64,000 nt of DNA, taken from positions 62,244,306-62,308,305 of the forward strand of contig CM068583.1 of NCBI GenBank assembly GCA_035048485.1, read 5' to 3'. The notes under the pieces are model-generated. The model did no database searches. It was not told the origin of the DNA and saw only the letters and a list, made by a program, of their open reading frames with translations. This stretch comes from Pteria penguin (taxonomy: Eukaryota; Mollusca; Bivalvia; Pterioida; Pteriidae). Each line of letters opens with the position of its first letter. Position 1 is the stretch's first letter. The position numbers and the translations under genes were made by a program. This document shows, piece after piece, positions 1-15,700 of the stretch.

Positions 1-340
1 ACAATTTTTGATAACCCATCTTTATAGATTGTTGAAATGCAATTAGTTTCCCCATCTATGCACTGGTTCTAAAGGAGAAGATATTTGAAGAGGGGTACTG
101 TTTTGGGCACTTTTGACCCCGCCATGGATCCACCCCTGAGGGTATCTAGATCCCGAACACAATTTTAATAGGGAACCTTGAGTACATCATTTATACAGAG
201 TTTGATCCAAATCTGCAATGCAGTTCCGGAAAAGAAGTCAAAAATGTGAAAAAGTTAACGATGGGCGGCGGACGCAGACGGGACGACGCACTATGACTAT
301 AGCTCACTTGAGCCTTTGACTCAGGTGAGCTAAAAGGATC
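1..340 (+). repeat. Dispersed repeat ending in a 13-bp hairpin
   Basis: No coding potential is visible. The stretch from about 90 to 340 has the look of a molluscan interspersed repeat: a CG-rich string of GACG/GGCG words at 263-290, then a hairpin whose arms TAGCTCACTTGAG (300-312) and CTCAGGTGAGCTA (320-332) pair at 12 of 13 positions around a 7-nt loop, then a short A run. The family name is not known to me. A hairpin close to a CTAA end would fit a Helitron-like 3' end, but that is only a possibility. Confidence 0.45.
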
Positions 341-626
341 AACAATGGTTACCACTTTCAAATAAAGGACTGTTTATTGCCAAATCAACCTAAATAGTGA
401 TAGTGTTATACAACCATCAATAAATCATTTTAATTTGAGACATGTTTTTTTAAGAACAGTAATCATATTTTCATACAGAATATTGCCCTAAGTATTAAGG
501 AATCAGTGTGTAATCCAGAATACAATATTGTTAAATTCACATGACATCAAAATTATCCATCACATCAATCTACAACATATGCAGTAAACTGAACATAAAG
601 CAAATACACTGACTACTTTGACATAC

Positions 627-746
627 CCATTTCTTTTTTTGTTCCTCCCTTTCAATCTCACTGGCACGTCTTTCTTTCTTTTTCTGTTCACGTGCCCACT
701 GTAACCTTTCGTTCATCTGCTTATCTCTTTCTTCTGCTTCCTTTGC
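627..746 (-). CDS. DBNL: DBNL exon 8 (last in window)
   Basis: 120 nt, 40 codons, starts [20 protein letters not shown] and ends EEQKKKW, continuing the charged helix. Acceptor ATGAATAG, donor GTATGT at 626. Downstream exons (proline-rich part and SH3) lie beyond the left edge; I see no further exon in 1-626. Confidence 0.9.
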
Positions 747-3700
747 CTATTCATATATAAACAACAATGAGGACAACTGCGATCAAGTTTACATTCCTTC
801 TACACTTGGACATTTGTTACTATATCCACATGCCTCCATCCAATTGTTTTCTATTCTATGATATTCTGCTGGTGTTTTCTTTAGATTCTGGGTTTTGAAT
901 GTTATACTTATACTGATATTTGCGCTGAAAGTTTATTACATACCTACATCATATTTTTCAGTGATTAAGCCTTTTTTCATATAGGTTTAAGATTTGATAT
1001 TTCCAATATCTTTGTACTATAAGCCTTATTGAAGTGCAAGTTTTTTTTATATAGGAATGATATAGGAATGACTGTATGGTAAACATTATTACTTCTAGTA
1101 CATTCTTTACCCGTTGCTTAACATTCTAACAATTTATAGAATGTATATTATACAAACATAAGAATGTTTTCCTGTAGTGTGCCATGAATGAAATTGAATG
1201 CAAAACATAAATACACACAATTAGAGAGATATTCAGAATGACAGATATGGAAGTACACTACTGTTTAATACATACTAATACAGCTACATAAGCTCCATCA
1301 CATTCAGTAAACCATACAGAATACAAATACATGTATACATCTTATCATTTCATGCAAAGAAAATAAAGATTAATTACCGTAACAGTTACACCAAATTAAG
1401 AACATTTCAATTTAAGAAGATGAATGTAAACTTCTTTAAGGTATATGTTAACAAGTTACTCCAACAAGCAAACTATACTTTAAGAAGCAGAACAATGCAA
1501 ATAATTTGATTCAAGAAGTACAATGATGCTGAAAACAAGTAGGTATAAAAATACCTTTATTTTCAGAAAGCTACAGGTTACAATAGATAATGAAATATAT
1601 GGTGTACAGTCTCTATAAAACACATGTAGCATCCCCTCAATTACTACAGTAAAACACAGATACAACTAATCGTTGAAACTTCTGTTCTTACTCTGTTATA
1701 AGTGTATAACATACTACACATACAGTCAACTCTTCTCTTGTTTGTAGGAGAATGTTTCAGGTCTACAGATGCTCTTGTAGAAGAATGTTTCAGGTCTACA
1801 GATGCTCTTGTAGAAGAATGTTTCAGGTCTACAGAGGCTCTTGTAGAAGAATGTCTCAGGTCTACAGAGATTCTTGTATGAGAATGCCTCAGGTCTACAG
1901 AGGCTCTTATAACAGAATGTCTCTGGTCTACAGAGGCTCTTGTAGGAGAATGTTTCAGGTCTACAGAGAATCTTGTAGGAGAATGTCTCTGGTCTACAGA
2001 GGCTCTTGTAGGAGAATGTCTCAGGTCTACAGAGAATCTTGTAGGAGAATGTCTCAGGTCTACAGAGGCTCTTGTAGGAGAATGTCTCAGGTCTACAAAG
2101 GCTCTTGTAGGAGAATGTTTCAGGTCTACAGAGAATCTTGTAGGAGAATGTCTCAGGTCTACAGAGACTCTTGTAGGAGAATGTCTCAGGTCTACAAAGG
2201 CTCTTGTAGGAGAATGTCTCAGGTCTACAGAGGCTCTTGTAGAAGAATGTCTCAGGTCTACAGAGGCTCTTGTAGAAGAATGTCTCAGTTCTACAGAGGC
2301 TCTTGTAGGAGAATGTCTCAGGTCTACAGAGACTCTTGTAGGAGAATGTCTCAGGTCTACAAAGGCTCTTGTAGAAGAATGTCTCAGGTCTACAGAGGCT
2401 CTTGTAGGAGAATGTCTCAGGTCTACAGAGGCTCTTGTAGGAGAATGTCTCAGGTCTACAGAGGCTCTTGTAGGAGAATGTCTCAGGTCTACAGAGGCTC
2501 TTGTAGGAGAATGTCTCAGGTCTACAAAGGCTCTTGTAGGAGAATGTCTCAGGTCTACAAAGGCTCTTGTAGGAGAATGTCTCAGGTCTACAGAGGCTCT
2601 TGTAGGAGAATGTCTCAGGTCTACAGAGGCTCTTGTAGGAGAATGTCTCAGGTCTACAAAGGCTCTTGTAGAAGAATGTCTCAGGTCTACAAAGGCTCTT
2701 GTAGGAGAATGTCTCAGGTCTACAGAGGCTCTTGTAGGAGAATGTCTCAGGTCTACAGAGGCTCTTGTAGGAGAATGTCTCAGGTCTACAAAGGCTCTTG
2801 TAGGAGAATGTCTCAGGTCTACAGAGGCTCTTGAAGGAGAATGTCTCAGGTCTACAGAGGCTCTTGTAGGAGAATGTCTCAGGTCAACAGAGGCTCCTCT
2901 TCAGAAATTCACTTCATGGATAATTCAGTTCATGAACTCTCTATAAATCTGTTGCTTTCATGAATGATCATTCCAACAAAAATTACTATGGGATCCCATC
3001 ATTCCATTATATTTCATTAAAAGCAAGATTGTCATTTACATGCTTTACTGTAGTTTGATTAGTAGTAAGTCAATAAATAAAGACATGATTAGTAGTAAGT
3101 CAATAAATAAAGACATGATTAGTAGTAAGTCAATAAATAAAGACATGATTAGTAGAAAGTCAATAAATAAAGACATGATTAGTAGTAAGTCAATAAATAA
3201 AGACATGATTAGTAGTAAGTCAATAAATAAAGACATGATTAGTAGTAAGTCAATAAATAAAGACATGATTAGTAGTAAGTCAATAAATAAAGACATGATT
3301 AGTAGTAAGTCAATAAATAAAGACAAACTAAATTTTTTTTATTAAAAATAAGCATTTCGCAATAAGCAGGCAGTAAAAGAAATCATTCAAAATATAAACT
3401 TGAATAAATTTTTTAAACATTTAAAAGAAAAATAGTGTAGGAAATTCTACATTACATGTTCATGTGCTCTGTAAAAAAACTCATGCAGTTAGTTTTAAAA
3501 GTCTGGAATAAAAAGAAATCCACAAACCAATTCATTCAAGTTATAATTAATGAACTTCTTTGTATACTGATAGCTAAAGATATACAGTAGGTTAGTTGTT
3601 ATGGTTATTCTAAACAGCAGCAACGACAAGAATTTCTACATTTATACCCTGATGCAATGCTTTTACTAGATGACTATTGTACATTAAAGGTTATATACAG

Positions 3701-6700
3701 AATCACTCAAGCTGAAAAGAGACACCAAGTGATAAAATACTACATGCACCATAAAGCATCAGTCTACCCAACATCTAACCCCTCACTGATACCTCTCTTT
3801 CTTTACGCTCCTGTTCTAATTTTTTCGTCTCCATAATTCTACGTTTTTTTTCTTCTGCTTGACGTTTTTGTTCTTCTACCTGTTAAATGTGCAACTCCCA
3901 CAATATATTTTGGTTAACATAAATCCATTTAAATTTTCACTGTCATGTATCCATAATAAAGAATATTTCTGAATATGGTAACTTTTCAAAACTTTGGACT
4001 TAGGTATAATCAATCAACACAGAGAAGGAGGGTTCGAAGATGTCAAGATTCAGCATGACATGAAGATGTCAAGATTCAGCATGACATGAAATATAGTAAT
4101 AGGCTTATACAGCCTAATCAGAAAATGTTATCAAGAAAGCTCCCAGATGCCTTGGGTTTGAATCTTGACTTTGTAGATCTTCCCTAAAGAGAAAACAAAA
4201 TAATCAAGATGCTGTCCAAGTCAAAGCCTAGCGATTGCCATAGAAACACAGGACACAGGACATCGAAATTTCCTATATTCTTTTTTATAACAATTATCTC
4301 AATGTATAAACTGCAAATTTAGAACAAATATTGTGTATATATGTGAAAATCGTCTTTTAAGTTAATGTGTTAAGTTTCATTCCATTGAATCCTGTAAAAA
4401 AAAAAGAAAAGAATCTGAATCTGAAAAAAAATTACTAATTAAGAAAAAAAAGTTGAAGTTGAATACGACACTTGCCCTTCTCCCCCCTCCACCAATATCT
4501 GTACGGCTGTCTAAAACTAGAAACTGGAATAACTGAATTTGTGTCCACAAACCCAAAATTTTGGTGGACATGATAAACTGCATAGGAAATATGCACAACA
4601 AGGAATTGAGGATCCACCCAAACACACACCAATACATACACACCCTCCCCCACACACCCATACACACACACACACCAATACATACAAACCTTCCCCCACA
4701 CACCCATACACACACACCAATACATACACACCCTCCCCCACACACCAATATATACACCCTCCCCCACACACCAATACATACACACCCTCCCCCACATACC
4801 AATACATACACACCCTCCCCCACACACCCATACACACTAATTATTCATAAGTGAGATAGTTTTGCATTTCAAAATTTTCAAAACTCCTTTGTCAAAAACG
4901 AAATTGATCGGTATGGTATCCCTGCCTCCTAATTCCATTCCAAAATGAAATTGCTTCCTAAACCCTCATATAAGGGGTAATTTTAAGCAAATTCAATAAA
5001 ATAAATTTAGAGTACAATTTATATTGACTATGAAAAAAGAATAAGAGTGTTCAAAGAACACAAGTGTTGTATGCTTAAATAGCATGGCCTTAATAGTGAC
5101 ATTGACCTTGAACGTAATCTTGACCTTTGTCAAAAGTTTGTTAATGTGAATATTCTTATCAAGTGCATGAAAATACAGTATATTTTATTACAGTCATGGC
5201 TTGTAACACTAAAGTCAGGTAGACACTCAGAGGGAGAACTGACAGGAGATACAAACAATAAACAATATACAAAGGAATCTTTGAGAACACTCATATACCT
5301 TTTCTTCCTCATACACAGATGGCTCAAATGAAATTTATTACTTTTTAGAGGGAGTGGTTATTCAATTTGTCAGCTTTACACGTTTATTAAATAAAATGTT
5401 TACAGTACCATTTTACTAGTTTTAGTTTACTAAAAGTGGCAGATTCAAAGGAGAGGAGGCTCCATTGATTCTCACGTAATTCTGGTCTTAAGTTTACACT
5501 CACACTTACACTTAAGTATGCATTTACAGCTTTTAGTGAAAAGCCAATTATTCAGTCCTTTAGACACACAATATCTAGCGAAACGGCCATCTATAGCCTG
5601 TCAAAAGTCCTATGATATGGTGCAAGTTAAAACTTAGAGACCTTTATTTAACAAGCAAATTCAGAGAATTGTGGTCCCCTGCTTTAGGGGTTCTATCAGT
5701 AAGGGTGCAGTGATCTGTAACAAACAACCATGGTTGTGTATGTCTATAGACACAAATGCCAAATATGAAGGCCCTATGTCTGTTAAAAAGTAACATTGAA
5801 GTAAGTCAAAGGTCATGGTCAAGGCCACATGATAAAACATTTTGGTACTAACATTAAAGGTATTGCAGTTAGGGACACACATGCTAAATATGAAGGCCCT
5901 ATGTCTAACAGTTAAAAAGTTACATTGAAGTAGGTCAATGGTTATGGTCAAGGTCACATGATAAACATTTTGATTTCAGCAGAAAGGTATTGCAATTAGG
6001 GACACACATGCCAAATATGAAGGCCCTACGTCTTATGCTTAAAAAGTTATGACCAAGGTTAAAGTTTTTGTGACAGATGGACGGACGGACAGACGAATGA
6101 GATTTAATGTCCCCACACTTTTGCGAAAAGCGGGGAACAACAAAGACCAGTAACAACTAACAATCCATTCTACCAATCTGATCACAAGTACTAGTCTCAG
6201 GTCAAAGTAGGGGCAGGAGGGGCATTACTGCCATTAACTTTGGCACAACTTAAATGGTAAATGTTAGATAAACTATTAATTCATTCAAAATGATGAAACT
6301 AAGTGAATATTTAAATCTATTTTTAGACACTCATACACTTAAATATACAGGAATCCAGTTTGGGTTTACCTGTGTCCTGTATAGGAAAAACATTTTGTTT
6401 TGTGTATTATTTTTTCTATTCTGTGGTAACTTACAAATTTTCATACTAGTCAGAGACACAGCGCGAAAGCATGTACGACCTCCTGCTTGGTTTTGTCTTG
6501 GATTGCCTCCTTTGATATCAATATCATCTTACTACAGATTAAAACTTATCATAAAAGTTACACAGCAAATATAACAGAGAAATAATGTCAGTTACCTCTG
6601 TGTTCTGCCAAAACTTGTCCCTTTCTTTTGTATTTATATCACGTGCCGCTATTGTTCTTTGGTAAACAGAACCCTACAAAGACAGCTTTCATTACAAGAT

Positions 6701-9700
6701 GATGATAATGCTACACAGAAATGACTAAATCAGTTGTGAATTTATTTTCTAATTTTCAAAGAAAAACAACCAATACAAATTTACCACAGGAGCTGGAGAG
6801 TTGTCCTTTTCCTTTCTCTCTTTATGAATGCTATAATTAGAACCTGATGACTTGGCAACTTTCTTCAAAATATCTCCTTCATCTATGTCAGATTCTGTTC
6901 GAGCATTTACAGTAACATGAATACCCTAAAAATAATCAATATTTGAAATCTGTGAAAACTGAAAATGCTTTTATTGTATTACTAGGAGTTCAAAAATTTA
7001 CCAAATTAACTGAAAACTGCTACATACTTGGATTTCAGTTCAGTTTTCAGCAACACCTGCAGCTTTTTGTTTCAGTTTTTATTTTTACACTCTTGTTGAT
7101 AATGTTTAGTAACGATATGTGAGACTGAATCTGATTGGTTAATTACACAGAAAATCAATCCGATCTCAGGAAGAGGAAAACATTTTAGACTTTTCATGTT
7201 TAATGGTACTCTAAAAGGAGTTATTCATAATTTGTTATCTATTATATGTGGCAAAGCAACTTCATAAGTTTCCAATTACATCATTCTTGAAAAGAATCCT
7301 GATACTGATGTCATTAGTAATAAACAAACAAAATCGAAATAAATTTAACTGAAGTCTAACAAGAGCAACACCTTGCATGGCATAATATGCCTGTCGCTTA
7401 GTTTGAAGGGATGAAATTTGAAAGTATAGAAACATTCCCAATTTGCCAACAATTCTGTGAAATATTATTCAAATCAGTGCAATGGGTAAAAATTATGGAT
7501 TTACTAAAGATTTACTCATCCTATGCATTGTGACCTTGTCCTTGCGGATATGACCTTGGTTCAAAGTCACGACACCCTTGGAGAAATATTACTAAAATCC
7601 ATGCAAGGGTAAAAAGTTATGGCCCAAACAAATCTTTATTTATCATATGCAGTGTGACCCTGACCTTGAAGATATAACCTTCGTTCATGGTCAAGACAGA
7701 CCCTTTGGTCCAGAGCAACAATTATGTGAAATATCATTCAAATCCATGTTAGTGATAAAGAGTTATGGCCCAAACAAAGATTTATTCATGATTTGGTCAT
7801 AACACACCCTTGGGTCCTGGGCAACAACTCTGTGAAATATTATTCAGATCCATGCAATATGTAACAAGGGTTTCCTACCAAGTAGTACTACGACCTTGAT
7901 TTTTTACCTCTGACCTTGACAAGCAATAGGCATATTTGTCTTGGCATAAGGAGTAAGTCTACCAAGTCTGACAGTCCTAGCCCCTATCTTTTGATCTGTA
8001 TCCTACCTACAAGGGTTTCCTACCGAGTAGTACTACGACCTTGACCTTGAAAAACTATAGGCGTCTTTGTCTTGGCATAAAGGTATTAAGTTTGACAGTC
8101 TTAGCCCCAATGGTTTGGTCTGTATCCTGCCTACAAGGTCTGGACAGACAGACAGATGGAAGGCAGACAACGACGTATCGTACTACGTCTTGTCAAAGAC
8201 AGGCATATAAAGACTAAAACCCAAACCAAATAATTCCCAAACTCCTACATATAACTAATTATAACTAATTCTACTGTTGTATGTTTTCATTCACCTACTA
8301 TCATATCAATACTATAACTTTTTAATTCTTATTAATAGACATTTAATATTGATAGTAACATTACATTCGGAGATTTGGGCGATATATTCAAGTGTACAAA
8401 TATTATTACTATATTTGTTGACACTGAGAAAATATATCTTAGTAAGAATAAAACATTCACTTTTCATTGTGACGAAATTTAATCTATTGAAAACCTTGAA
8501 AAACAACTCTCTACATGAAAATCATCCTTAAACAGATACCCATAGAAGTTTTTAATTCATAACAAATTATCATCTGTATAAAAATTGGAAATAAATATAT
8601 AAAAATAGTTATCTATTTATTTTTTTTTAGCTTTTATCCAGAAGTGGAATGAGAATGGTTAAGTAAAATCTAGCCATGTGATGTAATTCCTTCAAAATAA
8701 CCAATTTTAATGAGAGTCATGGCATTTTAACCTATGCAAATGAAACTGGAAAAAAAATAATGGGTCTGCCCATATTTTATTGACAAGTCATTACAACTCT
8801 ATTGTTAAGAAAGATGAAAAAAGGAGAAGAAAAATTAATAGCTGGGAAAAGGAAGTTCTAGGCATAATTGGCAATTGTGTTAATAATTTTACACTAAATC
8901 AACATTTATTCAAACAACCAAATAACAATAAATCGAGTCCACAAGACAGAAAATGGAAGATTTTCAATATTTATAAATAAAATATCTACTACCATATAAG
9001 TGTTAACTCCACTGTTGAAAGAAAACATCCTTTCTGAACATTGCCAGGCTATGAAGGATTTCAAAATTACCTGGTAGCAATGATTAATGTGATCTTCCTG
9101 CCATGTTTTGCCATGTACTGCCTCCCCAAATTACACTAGTGTAACTTTTTATATGCTATACAAATCACAATTTACATCCAAGTGTAGTTACTCTTCTATC
9201 ATTATTCTTTCCTAATACCTAACTTTCACTCTAACAGCATTTAAAGATGATATTACGGTATAAAATACTGCAATGTTGTGATTAGTAAAATCAATCACTT
9301 CTGTCAATAAAAAATTCTGGTAAAGTCATTGAGAAACTCCATGTACAAAATTTTCAACTACTCAAATCTCTGCATGTGATTTTTCTGCCTTACTTATCTA
9401 TCTAACACATGATTTAATTAAAACTAAATTGTTTCACCTCATATGTTGGGGTTTCAACAGAGTCAAAGATTTACCTCTGTGCTTTGGATAACTCTTGAAT
9501 TTTCTATTGGGTTTGCCTTGAATAAAGTAATGCTGTCACCTTTCAGATAAACAATATTTATGTACAATCTAACAATAAGATTTATCAGCAAATAGTCCTT
9601 AACTTTTTGGATTTTCAGGTAAAAACTCGGCAAATTAATTTCAAATTTTTTATTCAGGTTACAGATACCATAAACTTCAAAAGACTTTTGAAAAATTATA

Positions 9701-12700
9701 CAGGTCTTACTCAGATCTTTTATCTAAATTCAGAAAACTTTCTACAAAATACGTATTGAGGAATCTTACATCTTATCTTTTAAGTTGATCTAAAATACAT
9801 ACTAATGTGGGTCAAAGGTTCCACCAATAATTTCACCTCATGGTGTTAAAAAATAGTTGAATACCTAGGATGTAGCTAATTTTCCCCTGAAATCATGGTA
9901 AAGATATCAGTCTTATATTGGACCCCTCTACAGTCTTATGCAGACTTTTCCTTGAGCACTCTACTCTGACTAACACGGATTTGGGGACTCTATGACAGGC
10001 CTTGCTTAAACCTTTTCAGAAGAGATAGGGTCCTGAACCTCATACCCTCTGACCGTTACTTCAGACTCCTACAAAATAGGAATCTTAGCACTCTGTCATA
10101 CAGACAGAGCACAGTTGGCCCACATGGATGTTACTTTTTATTTCAGATACTAAATTTCATTCCATTACATTATTCATATCTATGTTCTTATGACCTCTCA
10201 GCCTGACTCACCTGTTGAATCTTGTTCTCTATATAATTATATAAGTTTATCCTTACCTTCAATATAATTATATAGGTATCATATATTATTTCTGAATTTT
10301 GAATTGTGTGTTCGATGATTACACTGATTTTGTAGTGAGCAGAATGTGAGCCTGTAAACCCATTAACCATATCAAATGAGCGAGAATGGTCACTTCCATA
10401 AAAGACTTCCGAGATACATGTCCGCTTCATATTTTAAACTCTTTCTTGTGAAATGTTAGGTATTCATTTTCCAGCAAGGTATAAATAGGTTACAACAGTA
10501 ACTACAAACTTTTGTGAAAGAAAGTGGAAGAGGACATTTGTTTGTACAATAATGTTTATATACACATTTCCATTATACAAAATTTTTACATTATACCGGA
10601 TATAGAATGCCCTAAATTTCACTTATATCTAATCAATGATCCGTATCTCAGGAAGTCCTGTATTAATCATCCCAAATGGAACCCCTACTGCATTACAAAG
10701 AAATAATTTTTGTCCTTTGATGTGCTCATTCTTGTTTGCTCTTTATTTTCATGGCCACTTTTGTCATAAGTTAAAGTAAGTCAGATGTTTTCTTTTCTTT
10801 TCTTTTTGATCTTCTCGAGAACTCATTTCTTATCACAGTTTGCCACTGTCAATACATTCATTCATGAAGGCATGATTTCATACAGTCAAATATTGACCAA
10901 AAATGTTATGATATATGGACAACATTTGGTTGGGTTTGGAACAGATTGCTCAATCACTCCCACCACAGTAAAGATACAGTTGAAACTTGTTAAGCTGAAA
11001 TTGATAGGACCAGAGCAAATATTTTGACTTAACTAGAATTTGAGTTAAACATTAATTGTTTATACATGTATAACCATTTTCCATCTTTCTTATTAACATA
11101 CAAATGTACAAGTTTATGTTTTTCCGGGCATACTTTCTTATTTTATGTCTATGCATCTCTCTACCAACTAAATATTAACTAGTATCCATCACATAATTGT
11201 ATTAGTGTTTAATTGAAAACCTTAATAACCTTTTATCTTGAAATTGAAAATCTTAAAAATCGTATTATCAGCACTTTATATTCTGAATTCATTCAATAAT
11301 TTTCAAGTTGTGAAAATGATTCTGACCCATAATCTGCCCTAAATGAAGATGACTTAATGAAATGAGCATATCTTAAAATAACAAGCGCTGATTTAATCCA
11401 ATTATCTCATCATCAGTGACCGATGTAAAATGCCTTCACATTCAAACAAGCAGCCACGACCGTTAACCCTGCTGGGATAATTGGCTGTTTCCATTTTTTT
11501 GTTTGTGCAAATATTGATACTTAAGAGATAATCAGCATAAAATATATAAAAACAGAGTTTGGGGACTGCAAATTACCTTCAAAATAAATGGAAGCTTGAC
11601 TTAACCAACTTTGGTTCAATCGAAGTAAAACTGTAAAGACGTTTAGGGGAAAAAAATGTCTTGAACTTGACATTGAGATATATGGAATTTAGACTTGCAC
11701 AACTTTCAGATAACTAGTTTCACCTTTATCAAATAATTGTCAATATACATCAAATACATAATGCTTACTCAGCCCAATTTCTTCACTTCTTAATAACAAT
11801 TTGCTAAACATATCACAGATTGGTTATTTAACATAGTCTGGAAATGTCTATACTATGACAGGTTTTCATGTTTGTTGGGGAGCCAGCTGAAACCAATTTC
11901 ATTTCATGAATAACAGTTTAGGAAGATTTTAAAGTTGTTGCTTAAAGTGTTCACAACAGCATGTTTCACTGTACACAGATACAAGTGTCATATCTTGAAA
12001 ATACTGAGTGCTTAGAAAGTTCAATTCTTAAATGACCTTTCCAGTTTTTATAAAATAAAATAACATTTTGAGGATTTTTTCATATTTCAACTAATGTGTC
12101 ACTTTCTGAATGTTTGCCTGACCTCAGATATTATCAATGAATAATTATGCCAAACAGAGGGTCACTTGAAAATGGTGGTTTTCACTTGATCAATGGTCAT
12201 GTTACATATACATGTAAATCCAATTATAAAGACACAATGAGGAGTTATAATAAAGAGAGAAAGGACATGTTACTAATTTCTGGTTGTCTACAGTCACGAG
12301 CTACAGTTAATATAATAAAGTGTAAATTCAAAAGAGTACCATGTGATGTCCGGTACTACTGTATTCAAAGTACAGTTAATCACTGTAAATCTGGTACTGA
12401 TATTTTCAATGAAAACAACTAGAATCCCATAACACATGTTCCGTTCAAACCTCTTGTGTTCGGTGATAATTTGTCAGATTGCTAAAAGAATGCCACTGTG
12501 TATAATTATGTTCTAGAATATCAAGCAGCAACTTCATACTGTCCCACAATACACAAAGCATGTTACTAAACAATTTTATGACTTTGAGATGTATGCAAAA
12601 GAAGTAATAAAATATACCCGAAGAAAGTTCTGTATGTCTCTAAGATGACTTGTACATTTAAACTTCATAGACTCAGGTGCTGCTTCTCCTTGCTGAAATA

Positions 12701-15700
12701 CAATTTGATATCATATATTATACATGATATCATAGATCATATTTGTTAAAGTACAGTTCAATTGTTGCAGACTGAAAATAGTCTAAAAAATCAATTTTAT
12801 CTCAAATTTCTTCAGTTACCATCCTGGAAAAATGAAATAAAGCTGCAGACTATTTCAAAAATGAGAATTTAAATTCAATCTCAAACGTTCATAAAGTTGG
12901 TGTGGCTAAGGGGTTGTTCTGCGCTCGTGACCTAAAGGTCAGGGGTTCAATTTCCCCCATGGACACACCACTGTTCTGTCTTTTGGCTAATATAGTAAAA
13001 ACCGAGGTCCTGTATCATAGCAGGCGTGGCATGTAAAAGATCCTTCACTGCTGCAATGCATCTAGCAGATACCATCACCACACATTTAAAATACTCGTGG
13101 AGTGATGTAAAACAATAATCAATCAATCAAACACTCATAATTAGTTAATATTCATTTATCTATTATTAAAATATACATATAACATACCCAGTTGATTAAG
13201 ACAAATTTAGGAAGACTAGTGTTTGGATCCATGACTTTACAGTAAGCATACTGGATCTTGGATCCACTGAGTTCCTCCATCATGTTCTCTATTCCATTAT
13301 CTATGCCACAAAAATTTTAAAAACAGATTAATAAATATTAGGGGTACATATATTCAGTAAAGTACATCTAAAGTTCTTTTCAGTCTTTATATCATTTTTA
13401 TGAAACTTATATGTTAACTTACTACACGATTTTTGAAAAACAATGACATCAAAGACACACGATGCTTTGATGTTAGTAGTACATGTAGTATAGACTTCCA
13501 GCAACCACATATCTTATACAAAGTAACAGAGAAGCTGAAAATGATATCAAGACTAGGATTCAAATTAATCATCTTTCATCTACACAAGGACTTGATATCA
13601 GCATGATCAGTGTCTGTATTCATCATGATGGACATGTTTTCAATAATAAATTTCTTCAAACAAAAATAAGAAGGAAACAGGTAAACTGTGAATGAAACGG
13701 ATCCTATATACAGAAATCTCCCAAAGAGCTTTGAAATCATTATACATTTATTACCAATATGACAAAAAGAGTGGAAAATTGATAGTAAAATTGGGATTTA
13801 CAATCTGAACCCATTGTCTACCAAGGTTGGTTGGTTGGTTGATTTGTGTTTTACGTTGCTTTCAACAATATTTCAGTTATATCGCGACATGGAAGCAGGA
13901 GGTTACCAACCTCTTAAACATAGTGGCGAAACCCGGGAAACGAACCCGGATGGTCGGCGCCGCAAGCCAAGCGCTTAACCACTACACTATGCCTGCCCCT
14001 GTCTACCAAGGAGATGCCCTACAAACTGAACTATTTTAACCTCTAGTCTGCCACAATTATATGCAATTTTTACCTCCTGTTTCTACCACTTTAAGTACAT
14101 TCGTCTGTGCTTCATAGCCAAACACTGCCCTACAAGAAAGACAGAAATCAAATAAATCTTAAATGAAGAAAGGAATGAAAACTGAGTATGGAATTATGCT
14201 GTTACTATAGATCTAGTGTTAAAAAGGAGTTCATACATTGCATGCTTGAAGTCAATTAACCAACATTATTTAGTGAAAACTTACACCTTAGATAGATGTT
14301 ATAGGCACAGCTACAATTTATAATAGTGAAAGTAGACATTGTTAACACATGGAATTTACAAAGTTTTTACATGATAACAAAATCTAAAAATGTAGTCTTA
14401 TTCTAAAATTATGTTTAAGATAAAATAAATGGGCCAAATTTCCTAATGCTGAGTAAACTTGCTCTTTCAATTGAATCAGTGGGCATCATTTTAATATGAA
14501 CAGAACAAGCTACTTGGATGGAATACACTTTATTTAACAAAAGCATACAATATAACAACAATGTAAAGGTTCTGGTAAATATCAAATGTGATTAATTGGT
14601 GATGGAGTTCAGCCGAGGTAAACAGAGTTGATGATAACACGGAGTCGCTCTCTGCGGACGGTAATTAAGATGAATGTCCAATTAAATATCATGACAATCA
14701 TCATCATCATCAGTGCATTGCAGCATCAAGTACTTCTTGCAAATGCCTTGAAACTTGCTCCTGATCTGCCACAAAAATGCGATATGCACTTTTGTACAGA
14801 CTTTCTTATTCTCAAAGTCAGAATGGGTCACATGACCCAATTTGCGTAATATTTGATGGGGTCAGTAAGCCTCAATCTTATCATGGTTTTCTATAAAGAA
14901 TCTGATATTCTGAAATCTCATTTTTGCGAACTGCGTCATATAAAGATTAAAGAAGAAAAGGGGACCAATCTTCATGAGACTCCTCAATGAATTTCAGCAG
15001 ATTTATGACCCATATAACTCTAGTGCTCAAAATATAATTCAGTAGAGAAGCATTATGGTCCATGATAAATACCAAGTCTATCCCAAAGGTCATCCTCAGA
15101 ATCTTCATTCACTGTCAGTTTGACTCAAAGTAACTGAGGCATCACTGAGTTTGAGAGATACCTTGAGTCAGATCTAACAGTTTGTAATATATGAATTAAA
15201 TTAATTCAACACACTTCTGGCCAAAATTCCAAAATTAAGATTTTTAGTATTTGACAAACCCTGAAAAGTATCTCTTAAATAGAGAATGCATTGCATTTGA
15301 AAGACTATCCCTCAACTGGTGATGGTGTCTAACATGTCATGACATAGGGGCAAGCCACCGGTACACAGGTGATGACTAACACAATAATTGACTCATACGT
15401 CCGAGCATGTGTATGTAATCATAATTCCCTCCATTTACAACTATCAAAATTGACATCTTAAATCATATCATCACAACCAATTAAAGTTATATAAAGAAAA
15501 GCATTAATTACCGTGACTTTTTTAACTTGTATACTATTAGTCTATTACTAACTAAGTAGGAACAACTGAATTCAATTTCATGAAAATGAGGAAGTATCTT
15601 CAATGTAATATGTACATTAATATGTAGCATGACAATACACTATATCACATTACTTCATCTGTATCTTACCAATCCGTGTCGTTTGCATCGTCAACAACAG

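Noticed and set aside
1752..2834. A 360-codon plus-strand ORF
   Set aside because: It is a 33-bp minisatellite in an intron of DBNL; frame openness follows from the period.
4377..4854. Gly/Cys-rich or His/Pro-rich ORFs
   Set aside because: Compositional frames in the CA/CCCTCCC repeat.
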